Assembly (NCBI GenBank): GCA_030614505.1
Contig: JAUWTX010000081.1
Span: 1-7,678, forward strand
Length of the DNA stretch: 7,678 bases
DNA from: Desulfuromonadales bacterium
GTDB lineage: Bacteria; Desulfobacterota; Desulfuromonadia; Desulfuromonadales; BM103
Direction of reading: 5' to 3'
Numbering within the stretch: the stretch's first letter is position 1; each line of letters begins with the position of its first letter. The translations under genes and the position numbers were made by a program. Below the pieces are notes generated by a model. That model did not search any database, had not been told where the DNA came from, and saw only the letters and a list, made by a program, of their open reading frames with translations. This document shows positions 1-5,130 of the stretch, one piece after another.

Positions 1-477
1 ATGTGGGCTGCGTCGATTTTCGGTGTAGCCGCCATCACTGATTTTGTTGATGGTTGGCTAGCACGCAAGTGGGGTGTCGTCACGGTCCTCGGTAAATTTC
101 TCGATCCACTGGCTGACAAACTCATCGTCATGGCAGCACTGATCATGCTGATACCTCTTGACCGGGTGCCTGCATGGATGGTTTTCCTGATCCTGGCTCG
201 CGAGATGGTCGTGACCGGATTGCGATCAATTGCCTCCTCGGAAGGGATTGTCATTGATGCCAGTGAGTTGGGCAAGTACAAAACGATCTATCAGATGGTC
301 GCTATCCCAGGTTTGATGCTGCATTATGACTTCTACTGGTTCTTTGGCCTGGAGTGGAGTATTTTCCATGTAAATATGCATAACTTCGGAATTTTCTTCT
401 TTTATATCGCCTTTGTCCTGACCCTTTGGTCAGGAATCGATTACCTGCAGAAGTTTTTCCGTGTGTTCGCTCGTTGA
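1..477 (+). CDS. pgsA: CDP-diacylglycerol--glycerol-3-phosphate 3-phosphatidyltransferase (PgsA), 5' truncated by window edge
   Basis: This inner-membrane enzyme transfers the phosphatidyl group of CDP-diacylglycerol to glycerol-3-phosphate, the committed step to phosphatidylglycerol and cardiolipin. The visible 158 residues contain the complete CDP-alcohol phosphotransferase signature DxxDGxxAR-x8-GxxxDxxxD, with the aspartates at D14, D17, D35 and D39, the Gly-Trp pair at 18-19 and AR at 21-22. Several hydrophobic segments follow (about 42-52, 57-68, 97-106 and 128-145). The family is usually about 180-190 residues with an N-terminal helix before the signature, so roughly 25-35 residues are expected upstream of the window. 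The ATG at base 1 is therefore probably an internal methionine and not the real start. It ends 90 bp before a tRNA-Gly gene that has its own promoter. The related phosphatidylserine synthase is less likely because the sequence around the signature and the length fit PgsA. Confidence 0.93.
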   Translation: MWAASIFGVAAITDFVDGWLARKWGVVTVLGKFLDPLADKLIVMAALIMLIPLDRVPAWMVFLILAREMVVTGLRSIASSEGIVIDASELGKYKTIYQMVAIPGLMLHYDFYWFFGLEWSIFHVNMHNFGIFFFYIAFVLTLWSGIDYLQKFFRVFAR

Positions 478-505
478 CCTTTGTTCTCAAGTGGGAAATT
501 TTCGG

Positions 506-535
506 TTGACTTGCCAAGAGGGCTTTTGCTATAAA
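506..535 (+). promoter_or_regulatory. sigma70-type promoter of tRNA-Gly
   Basis: The -35 box TTGACT lies at 506-511 and the -10 box TATAAA at 530-535, 18 bp apart. A TG dinucleotide at 527-528 gives an extended -10. Transcription would start near 542, about 25 nt before the mature tRNA. Nothing else in the 90-bp gap after pgsA needs a promoter, so this most likely drives the tRNA. Confidence 0.75.
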
Positions 536-567
536 GTGCATCCGTCGTCACTGACGAGCTGAAATTT

Positions 568-642
568 GCGGGACTAACTCAGTGGTAGAGTGCGACCTTG
601 CCAAGGTCGAAGTCGCGAGTTCGAATCTCGTGTCCCGCTCCA
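568..642 (+). tRNA. tRNA-Gly (anticodon GCC)
   Basis: A full cloverleaf can be folded. The acceptor stem is GCGGGAC 568-574 with GTCCCGC 632-638. The D stem is ACTC/GAGT (577-580 with 588-591). The anticodon stem CGACC/GGTCG (593-597 with 605-609) encloses a loop with anticodon GCC at 600-602. The T arm is 615-631 with TTCGAAT as its loop. The discriminator is T639, and CCA 640-642 is encoded in the gene. It follows pgsA and is flanked by its own promoter and terminator. Confidence 0.97.
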
Positions 643-650
643 GAAATAAC

Positions 651-688
651 GCCCCATGGCTTAATTGTCATGGGGCTTTTCTTTTTTC
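651..688 (+). terminator. rho-independent terminator after tRNA-Gly
   Basis: GCCCCATG (651-658) pairs perfectly with CATGGGGC (669-676) and can extend by two more pairs around a TTAATT loop. It is followed by TTTTCTTTTTT (677-687). It ends the tRNA-Gly transcript and so separates it from the cytochrome operon. Confidence 0.9.
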
Positions 689-785
689 AGGACATTAAAT
701 TGAGCAATGTATTGTTGTCTGTAATGGTCGTCAATCCCGCTAAACATACAGGTTTTGCAATCATTGGACGATTCCCATTTTGTTA

Positions 786-829
786 TTGACACTCGCCATC
801 TTGAAACGTTAAAAAAACACTTCATTAAT
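786..829 (+). promoter_or_regulatory. candidate promoter region of the cytochrome operon
   Basis: Two overlapping sigma70-like options lie in the AT-rich 200-bp gap upstream of the first cytochrome. One has a perfect -35 TTGACA at 786-791 with a weak -10 in the A-rich run at 809-815. The other has TTGAAA at 801-806 with ATTAAT at 824-829, spaced 17 bp. Either would give a leader of roughly 55-75 nt. I see no -24/-12 element. The choice between the two is open. Confidence 0.4.
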
Positions 830-891
830 TTATTTATGTTTCAACTGTAAGCTCAATCATATTTCGGGTTATCTAGTTAAGGAGGAAAACG

Positions 892-1689
892 ATGTTGAAG
901 ACTCAGATGAAAAGACTGGTGATTGCAACTTTTGTGTTGGCGTTCGTTGCTTGCATGAGTTCTGTTGCCCTGGCTGAGCAAGCCGCACTGTCTGTTGGTG
1001 ACTGTGCCAAGTGTCACAATGAAGAACCTGCTCAGATTGCTGCAAGCGGTGCATCCCACCAAACGGAAATCGATTGCCAAGCCTGTCACGAAGGGCATCG
1101 TCCGAGCGTGGAGAACAACATTCCCAACTGCAATGACTGTCATGATGGCAGTGCTCACTACGAAGTAGAAAACTGCCTTGGCTGCCACAACCCGCATCAA
1201 CCTCTGAATGTAAGCCTCGACGGTGAACACAAGAAAGTCTGTGTTTCTTGCCACTCCGGTCCCAACAAGCAGATGGTTGCCAGCCCGAGCAAACACGCAA
1301 CTTTTGCCTGTAACTTCTGCCATGCCGATACACACGGCAACATCCCGGATTGTGTTGATTGCCATGAGCCTCATTCTGCATCGATGACACAGGCAAATTG
1401 TGCAACCTGCCACCAGGCCCATAAGCCTCTGGATATGACTTATCCAGCCAATACTGCATCACAGCTTTGTTCCGCTTGCCATGAAACAGCCTACACGACT
1501 CTTGCTGCAAGCCAGGCCAAGCACAACCAGATTGCCTGTGCAACCTGTCACACCACCAAGCATAAGTCAGTGCCTGAATGTAGCGATTGCCATGGCCAGC
1601 CACATGCTGCAAGTATGCATCAACGTTTCCCGAAATGCAGCGAATGCCATAACGTTGCGCATGATCTGAATAACTGGCCTGCAAAATAA
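892..1689 (+). CDS. Exported dodecaheme c-type cytochrome, three tetraheme modules (first paralog)
   Basis: This is a 265-residue c-type cytochrome expected in the periplasm or beyond, carrying electrons. A Sec signal peptide (KR at 7-8, hydrophobic 9-20, likely cleavage after ALA at 28) precedes the mature part. There are twelve CxxCH heme sites, with first cysteines at 38, 62, 80, 95, 117, 140, 154, 170, 193, 216, 230 and 249, or about one heme per 20 residues. They form three tandem modules (about 36-105, 115-182 and 191-260). Each module has four extra histidines in matching places (56, 69, 89, 102; 135, 148, 161, 177; 211, 224, 238, 257), enough for bis-His ligation of all hemes. The pattern suggests a tetraheme c3-like fold, but the exact family is not recognised. 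AAGGAGG at 879-885 fixes the start. A cysteine at 21 (FVAC) makes a lipoprotein a weak alternative. It is the first gene of an operon with its paralog, 2 bp away. Confidence 0.93.
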   Translation: MLKTQMKRLVIATFVLAFVACMSSVALAEQAALSVGDCAKCHNEEPAQIAASGASHQTEIDCQACHEGHRPSVENNIPNCNDCHDGSAHYEVENCLGCHNPHQPLNVSLDGEHKKVCVSCHSGPNKQMVASPSKHATFACNFCHADTHGNIPDCVDCHEPHSASMTQANCATCHQAHKPLDMTYPANTASQLCSACHETAYTTLAASQAKHNQIACATCHTTKHKSVPECSDCHGQPHAASMHQRFPKCSECHNVAHDLNNWPAK

Positions 1690-1691
1690 AA

Positions 1692-2543
1692 ATGGCAAAG
1701 TATCGAATCCTTTACATCTTTGTTGCTGTTGTTACCCTGGTTGGATTTTTCCAACCAGGGACGGCTTCTGCTGCAGAACGCAAACTGCCTCAGGTTGACG
1801 CAGGTCTCTATGCGGTGGCACCGACTCCCCTGCAGCCTGCAGAGTGTGGTCAATGTCATTCTGGCCAGTTTGCCAACCTGCAGGATTCTGGTGGCAAGCA
1901 CCGCTTTGCCTGCCAGGAATGTCATGAGGTCTTTCACGCATACAGCCCGCGAAAAAACAATTATGACGACCTGATGCCACTTTGTACGATGTGTCATGGT
2001 CAGCAGCATGGGCCAAAACAGACTGATTGCCTTAACTGTCACCAGAACCCGCATGCTCCTTTACGGGTTCCGTCGATGGATCGGCTTGGCAGCGCTTGTG
2101 CAGATTGCCATTCCGGACCGGCAAAGGAGCTTAAGAAGTTTCCCAGCGCCCATACAGAACAGGATTGCCAGAGTTGCCATCATGAGAAACATGGCTATAT
2201 TCCGAACTGCTCGGAATGCCACGATGGTCATTACGCCGATCAGCCTTTTGCAGATTGCATGACCTGTCATGAACGGGTTCATGCTCCTTTGCGGGTCAAT
2301 CTGCCCGGCAACGTTAAAGTTCAGACCTGTAGTGCCTGCCATGATGATGCCTACGGCAAATGGCAAAAGTCAAAGAGCAAACATAGCTTGGTTTCCTGTG
2401 TTCGGTGCCATGATGCTCATGGCAAAATCCCTGACTGTAGAGATTGCCATGGGGTACCGCACAACAAAAAGCAGATGGAAATGTTCCCTGACTGTATGAC
2501 CTGTCATATTGACGTGCATGATCTGCCGGTGAAGAACAATTAA
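1692..2543 (+). CDS. Exported dodecaheme c-type cytochrome, three tetraheme modules (second paralog)
   Basis: A 283-residue paralog of the preceding cytochrome. The signal peptide (hydrophobic 6-20, then a GTASAA region, cleavage after A27 or A28) has no lipobox, so the protein should be soluble in the periplasm or exported further. Twelve CxxCH motifs have first cysteines at 52, 74, 98, 113, 136, 159, 173, 189, 213, 236, 249 and 268, again in three modules of four. Spare histidines per module are 70, 82, 106, 121; 154, 167, 180, 197; and 231, 243, 257, 276, with one more at 164. Module 1 is longer, with extra residues around 84-95 between its second and third hemes. The start lies 2 bp after the upstream stop and no Shine-Dalgarno sequence is visible, so translation probably depends on coupling to the first gene. 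A perfect hairpin lies within its signal-peptide codons. No membrane quinol oxidase or porin partner is in the window, so its redox partners are unknown. Confidence 0.93.
   Translation: MAKYRILYIFVAVVTLVGFFQPGTASAAERKLPQVDAGLYAVAPTPLQPAECGQCHSGQFANLQDSGGKHRFACQECHEVFHAYSPRKNNYDDLMPLCTMCHGQQHGPKQTDCLNCHQNPHAPLRVPSMDRLGSACADCHSGPAKELKKFPSAHTEQDCQSCHHEKHGYIPNCSECHDGHYADQPFADCMTCHERVHAPLRVNLPGNVKVQTCSACHDDAYGKWQKSKSKHSLVSCVRCHDAHGKIPDCRDCHGVPHNKKQMEMFPDCMTCHIDVHDLPVKNN
1735..1760 (+). promoter_or_regulatory. perfect hairpin inside the signal-peptide codons of the second cytochrome
   Basis: CCCTGGTTGG (1735-1744) and CCAACCAGGG (1751-1760) are exact reverse complements around a six-base ATTTTT loop. 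The hairpin begins 43 nt after the start codon and covers codons for about residues 15-23. No T tract follows, so it is not an intrinsic terminator. It may act on mRNA stability, ribosome progress or processing between the two cytochrome cistrons; the function is inference. Confidence 0.55.
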
Positions 2544-2570
2544 AAGCAAACGACATTAAAGCATGCCTTT

Positions 2571-2603
2571 AAAGGGCTGGCCTTACCTGGGTCAGCCCTT
2601 TTG
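2571..2603 (+). terminator. rho-independent terminator of the cytochrome operon
   Basis: AAAGGGCTG (2571-2579) pairs with CAGCCCTTT (2593-2601), extended by G-T, C-G and C-G pairs around a short loop, with TTTT at 2599-2602. It lies 28 bp after the second cytochrome's stop codon. Confidence 0.85.
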
Positions 2604-2636
2604 TATTTATCCGTGGTAGACTTGTAACACTTGCTT

Positions 2637-2658
2637 GAATCAACAAGATTGTTGATTC
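2637..2658 (+). promoter_or_regulatory. perfect 22-bp palindrome, candidate operator upstream of the thiamine-binding protein gene
   Basis: GAATCAACAA (2637-2646) and TTGTTGATTC (2649-2658) are exact reverse complements separated by GA. The site lies 44 bp upstream of the next start codon and after the operon terminator, where a repressor or activator site would be expected. I could not place a convincing -35/-10 pair around it. In RNA it could also fold as an 8-bp stem with a six-base loop. Confidence 0.5.
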
Positions 2659-2702
2659 TTTGCTGAGGGAAGAGTGGCCAAGCTGCTTGCTAGGAGGTTT
2701 TT

Positions 2703-3011
2703 ATGGCTGTTGTTGAAATCAGCGTAGCTCCTTTAGGGACTGCGACTCCTGGTGTGTCCAGCTATGTTGCCGCCTGTGTTGAAATTGTCGCGGCTTCCGG
2801 CCTGGTATATCAGTTGACCCCAATGGGAACTGTCATTGAAGGCGATCTCGATGATATTTTTTCTGTCTTAAGGAAGATGCATGAAGTGCCCTTTGGTAAG
2901 GGGGCAGAACGGGTCTCAACTCTGATCAAAATCGATGATCGCAGGGATAAGGGCAGCCATAGCCTGCAAGGTAAAGTTGAATCGGTTCTGGATAAGCTTA
3001 AAAGTGATTAG
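2703..3011 (+). CDS. MTH1187/YkoF-type thiamine-binding protein (DUF77 family)
   Basis: A small cytosolic protein of 102 residues, the usual length for the MTH1187 family (Thiamine_BP, formerly DUF77), which has a ferredoxin-like fold and multimerises. Family marks are visible in order: EISVAPLGTATPGVSSYVA (5-23), LTPMGTVIEGDLDDI (38-52) with the conserved acidic patch, and RVSTLIKIDDRRDK (70-83). Some relatives bind thiamine or related pyrimidines, but the physiological role of most members is unsettled, so the substrate here is inferred from the family only. AGGAGG at 2692-2697 sets the start. It has no signal peptide or membrane segment. It stands alone between the cytochrome operon terminator and the tRNA-Cys promoter; no thiamine transporter or biosynthesis gene is adjacent. 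A perfect palindrome upstream suggests regulation. I do not see a TPP riboswitch. Confidence 0.88.
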   Translation: MAVVEISVAPLGTATPGVSSYVAACVEIVAASGLVYQLTPMGTVIEGDLDDIFSVLRKMHEVPFGKGAERVSTLIKIDDRRDKGSHSLQGKVESVLDKLKSD

Positions 3012-3038
3012 TGCTATCCCGAAAACAGGAGTTTGCGC

Positions 3039-3067
3039 TTGACACATTTCGTGCCCTTTGATATTCA
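3039..3067 (+). promoter_or_regulatory. sigma70-type promoter of tRNA-Cys
   Basis: A perfect -35 TTGACA lies at 3039-3044, and after 17 bp comes TATTCA at 3062-3067 as a modest -10. Transcription would start near 3074, about 12 nt before the mature tRNA. Confidence 0.6.
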
Positions 3068-3085
3068 AGGACACTCTTTTTCGAT

Positions 3086-3159
3086 GGCCCCGTCGCCAAG
3101 TGGTAAGGCAGAGGTCTGCAAAATCTCCATCACCAGTTCGAATCTGGTCGGGGCCTCCA
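3086..3159 (+). tRNA. tRNA-Cys (anticodon GCA)
   Basis: The acceptor stem is GGCCCCG 3086-3092 with CGGGGCC 3149-3155. The D stem is GCC/GGC (3095-3097 with 3107-3109). The anticodon stem is 3111-3115 with 3123-3127, including one G-T pair, and the anticodon GCA is at 3118-3120. The T arm contains TTCGAAT. The discriminator T3156 and encoded CCA 3157-3159 complete it. The gene lies between its own promoter and a terminator. Confidence 0.97.
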
Positions 3160-3164
3160 AAATC

Positions 3165-3203
3165 AACAGGTCAGCCGCATTGTGGCTGGCCTGTTTTGTT
3201 TTC
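3165..3203 (+). terminator. rho-independent terminator after tRNA-Cys
   Basis: AACAGGTCAGCC (3165-3176) pairs with GGCTGGCCTGTT (3184-3195), 12 bp with one T-G wobble, followed by a TTTTGTTTT tract. It ends only 9 nt before the start codon of the next gene. Confidence 0.88.
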
Positions 3204-3211
3204 ATTAACTA

Positions 3212-4036
3212 ATGGGCACTTTCGGTATTGCGACCATATTCCTCTTTGTCATTCTCGGCAGCCTGGCAGGCTTCCTGGCCGGCCTGCTTGGCATTGGTGG
3301 CGGGATTATCCTGGTTCCACTCTTCCTGTGGGCATTCGAATCTTCCGGCTTCGCTCCCGACGTGTTGGTCCATACCGCCTTTGGCACCAGCCTTGCGGTG
3401 ATCATACCGACAGCCCTCAGCAGTACCTTCGGACATCGTAAACGTGGCAATGTCGAATGGCACCAGGTGGCCTATCTCTGCCTTGGTGGACTCTTTGGTG
3501 CACTCTGCGGTGCCTGGTTGGCCTCACTCCTCAGTGGAGAATGGCTTAAGGGGCTGTTTGGTGTCATGCAGATCCTGGTCGCTACCCAGCTACTCATATT
3601 CCACCCCCGTCTGCCTCCGGTACGCAGTGACGCTGTGCCGTTTCGTCCACTCATTGCGGTTGGTTTTGCCGGTGGTGTCTTCAGCGCTTTTTTCGGTGTC
3701 GGTGGAGGTGTCATTGCCGTTCCCCTGATGGTGATTCTACTCAGCTTTCCAATTCACCTTGCGGTAGGCAACTCGAGTGCACTGATAGTCGTCTCCTCAC
3801 TGTTCGGTGCCTTGTCGTATATGCTCCACGGCTGGGGTTCTGATCTTCTGCCGCCTTTTTCATTGGGTTACGTCAACTGTCTGGTATTTCTCCTCGTGGC
3901 ACCTTTTTCGATTGCCATGGCACGTCTGGGTGTTCGTGTTGCCAGTCGTACAGCCCATGATAAACTGTTAAAGATCTTCGCTACCTTACTGGTTCTCGTT
4001 GGTCTGCGCATGATCTATAGCGCCTGGTTTGTTTGA
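3212..4036 (+). CDS. TauE/SafE family membrane permease (anion exporter type)
   Basis: A 274-residue polytopic inner-membrane protein of the TauE/SafE family, whose members are implicated in export of sulfite, sulfoacetate or other small anions; the actual substrate cannot be read from sequence. The typical two-fold repeat is clear: the glycine-rich helix GLLGIGGGIILVPLF at 24-38 returns as FFGVGGGVIAVPLM at 160-173, and HTAFGTSLAVI (54-64) returns as HLAVGNSSALI (182-192). About eight hydrophobic segments and a cytosolic loop around 131-146 fit the family topology and its length of 250-280 residues. The start is well bounded, because an in-frame TAA lies at 3206-3208 and no earlier codon is possible. 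There is no Shine-Dalgarno sequence and the tRNA-Cys terminator ends just upstream, so expression may depend on read-through or an unseen promoter. No sulfur-metabolism gene is adjacent. Confidence 0.9.
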   Translation: MGTFGIATIFLFVILGSLAGFLAGLLGIGGGIILVPLFLWAFESSGFAPDVLVHTAFGTSLAVIIPTALSSTFGHRKRGNVEWHQVAYLCLGGLFGALCGAWLASLLSGEWLKGLFGVMQILVATQLLIFHPRLPPVRSDAVPFRPLIAVGFAGGVFSAFFGVGGGVIAVPLMVILLSFPIHLAVGNSSALIVVSSLFGALSYMLHGWGSDLLPPFSLGYVNCLVFLLVAPFSIAMARLGVRVASRTAHDKLLKIFATLLVLVGLRMIYSAWFV

Positions 4037-4046
4037 TTTTTTTAAA

Positions 4047-4162
4047 GCAAAACCTGTTCTTACAGGGATATACAGGATGGGCAGGATAGCTACATGAAAT
4101 CAAAGTTAAAAGATTTGTTTAGCCTGGTTTTGCAATTCTTTACATCCTGTCCATCCCTGTAA
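4047..4162. repeat. interleaved inverted repeats with an ACAGGGAT/ACAGGAT motif
   Basis: TTACAGGGAT-AT-ACAGGATG (4060-4079) matches the reverse complement of 4143-4162 at 18 of 20 positions, the only differences being AT against GG in the middle. A second pair, GCAAAACC (4047-4054) and GGTTTTGC (4126-4133), is perfect. The arms run in the order A-B-A'-B', so the two stems overlap and would form either alternative folds or a pseudoknot-like structure. CAGGAT recurs at 4082-4087. I remember similar ACAGGGAT...ACAGGAT words as dispersed repeats in Geobacter-like genomes, but this is unverified. It fills the gap between the permease and the MEMO-family gene and may also end the upstream transcript. 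Confidence 0.7.
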
Positions 4163-4188
4163 AATAGTTTTCATGCAGGAGTCATCTT

Positions 4189-4992
4189 ATGTTGCGCCCA
4201 GCTGTGGTTGCCGGACAATTCTATCCCGGGCAGAAAGAAAACCTTTTCAAAACAGTTGAATCACTGATGTCAGCAGCGGCTTCTGAACAGCCGGCCATCG
4301 CTCTGATGTCACCTCATGCCGGTTATATCTACTCCGGCGGTGTTGCCGGTCGCACCTTTTCCGGTGTGAAAATCCCTGACGAAGTTATCATTCTCGGTCC
4401 GAATCATCATGGTCGTGGTCACAGGGCTGCCGTTTACACTGACGGTGCGTGGGAAACTCCCCTTGGGCAGACGCAGATATCCTCTGTTCTGGCCAGGCGG
4501 ATACTGGAAGAGTGTCCCATGGCCGCGGAAGATTCGGTCGCTCACCGTTTCGAGCATTCCCTCGAAGTGCAATTACCTTTTCTGCAATTTCTGGCTCCAC
4601 ACGCCAGCATCGTTCCCGTCTGCATCAGTCGCATGCCTCTGGAGATGTTGTTGCAATTGGGTGACGGTCTGGCGCGCGCCATTTCTTCCTGTGCCAGCGC
4701 ACCGCTTATTGTTGCCAGCAGTGATATGACACATTATGAATCAGGGGAAATCGCTCGAAAAAAGGATTTTCTGGCGCTGGAAAAGGTCCTTGCCCTCGAT
4801 CCAAAGGGACTCTATGACGTTGTCCAGGAGCACAAGATATCCATGTGCGGAGTACTGCCGACCGTGGTCATGCTCCAGGCCGCTCTTGCTCTTGGAGCAG
4901 AAAAAGCTGAGTTGATTGCTTATAGTAATTCCGGTGACGTGACCGGCGATCAGTCCGAAGTTGTTGGCTACGCCGGCGTACGTGTTTTCTGA
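4189..4992 (+). CDS. amrB: AmmeMemoRadiSam system protein B (MEMO family)
   Basis: A 267-residue cytosolic protein of the MEMO family, structurally related to class III (LigB-type) non-heme iron dioxygenases. The conserved blocks are all present: RPAVVAGQFYP (3-13), SPHAGYIYSG (41-50, His43), GPNHHG (70-75, His73-His74), the EHSLEVQLPFLQ block (122-133), SSDMTHY (177-183, Asp179 and His182), MCG..P (219-224) and SGDVTGD..VVGYAG (248-263). The histidines at 43 and 73/74 are the likely metal-site candidates by family resemblance. Bacterial and archaeal members are named protein B of the AmmeMemoRadiSam set, together with an AMMECR1-domain protein and a radical SAM enzyme, neither of which is in this window. 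The biochemical reaction is not established. AGGAG at 4177-4181, 7 nt before the ATG, supports the start. It is transcribed as a single gene with a terminator-like hairpin after it. Confidence 0.9.
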   Translation: MLRPAVVAGQFYPGQKENLFKTVESLMSAAASEQPAIALMSPHAGYIYSGGVAGRTFSGVKIPDEVIILGPNHHGRGHRAAVYTDGAWETPLGQTQISSVLARRILEECPMAAEDSVAHRFEHSLEVQLPFLQFLAPHASIVPVCISRMPLEMLLQLGDGLARAISSCASAPLIVASSDMTHYESGEIARKKDFLALEKVLALDPKGLYDVVQEHKISMCGVLPTVVMLQAALALGAEKAELIAYSNSGDVTGDQSEVVGYAGVRVF

Positions 4993-5048
4993 ACAGGTGC
5001 AGGCTTGCCACATCGTATGAATTCCGGTATAAGTCGAGTCACTGAAGC

Positions 5049-5076
5049 GGGGTCACTGAATGTGGCCTTTTTGGTT
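5049..5076 (+). terminator. probable rho-independent terminator after the MEMO-family gene
   Basis: GGTCAC (5051-5056) pairs with GTGGCC (5062-5067), including one T-G pair, around a TGAAT loop, followed by TTTTT at 5068-5072. The stem is short. A 9-bp direct repeat GTCACTGAA (5038-5046 and 5052-5060) overlaps it. Confidence 0.5.
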
Positions 5077-5104
5077 TTGCATTTCACTTTTCACCTTTTA
5101 CAAT
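5076..5104 (+). promoter_or_regulatory. candidate promoter of gltX
   Basis: TTTGCA (5076-5081) and TACAAT (5099-5104) are spaced 17 bp, with the -10 one mismatch from consensus. This would give a short leader of about 20 nt before the gltX start at 5131. Confidence 0.45.
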
Positions 5105-5130
5105 CAACAGCCTCATCCATGGAGCTATAA

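Noticed and set aside
598..789. Short plus-strand open frame of 63 codons
   Set aside because: It starts inside the tRNA-Gly anticodon loop, runs through the terminator, has no ribosome site and shows no protein-like character.
869..1684. Long minus-strand open frame of 271 codons opposite the first cytochrome
   Set aside because: It is a by-product of the Cys/His-rich codons of the real gene. The plus-strand frame has a signal peptide, a ribosome site and twelve heme motifs.
2675..2691. Sigma54-like -24/-12 element (TGG...TTGCT)
   Set aside because: The GG and GC pairs are separated by 11 bp instead of the required 10, and the site touches the ribosome binding site, leaving no room for a leader.
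2604..2702. Possible TPP riboswitch before the thiamine-binding protein gene
   Set aside because: Only a partial CTGAG-like word is present (around 2663-2667). The remaining conserved TPP-aptamer segments are missing and the gap is too short after the terminator.
618..3148. Shared GTTCGAATCT word in tRNA-Gly and tRNA-Cys as possible att repeats
   Set aside because: This is the universal T-arm sequence of tRNAs. The flanking 3' ends differ, so it does not mark an integrated element.
3058..3441. Plus-strand open frame of 127 codons across tRNA-Cys
   Set aside because: It reads through a tRNA, its terminator and the start of the permease in the wrong frame.
5007..5066. GCCACAT/ATGTGGC inverted repeat after the MEMO-family gene
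   Set aside because: A 7-bp stem with a loop of over 40 nt is weak, and the shorter GGTCAC/GTGGCC hairpin explains termination better.
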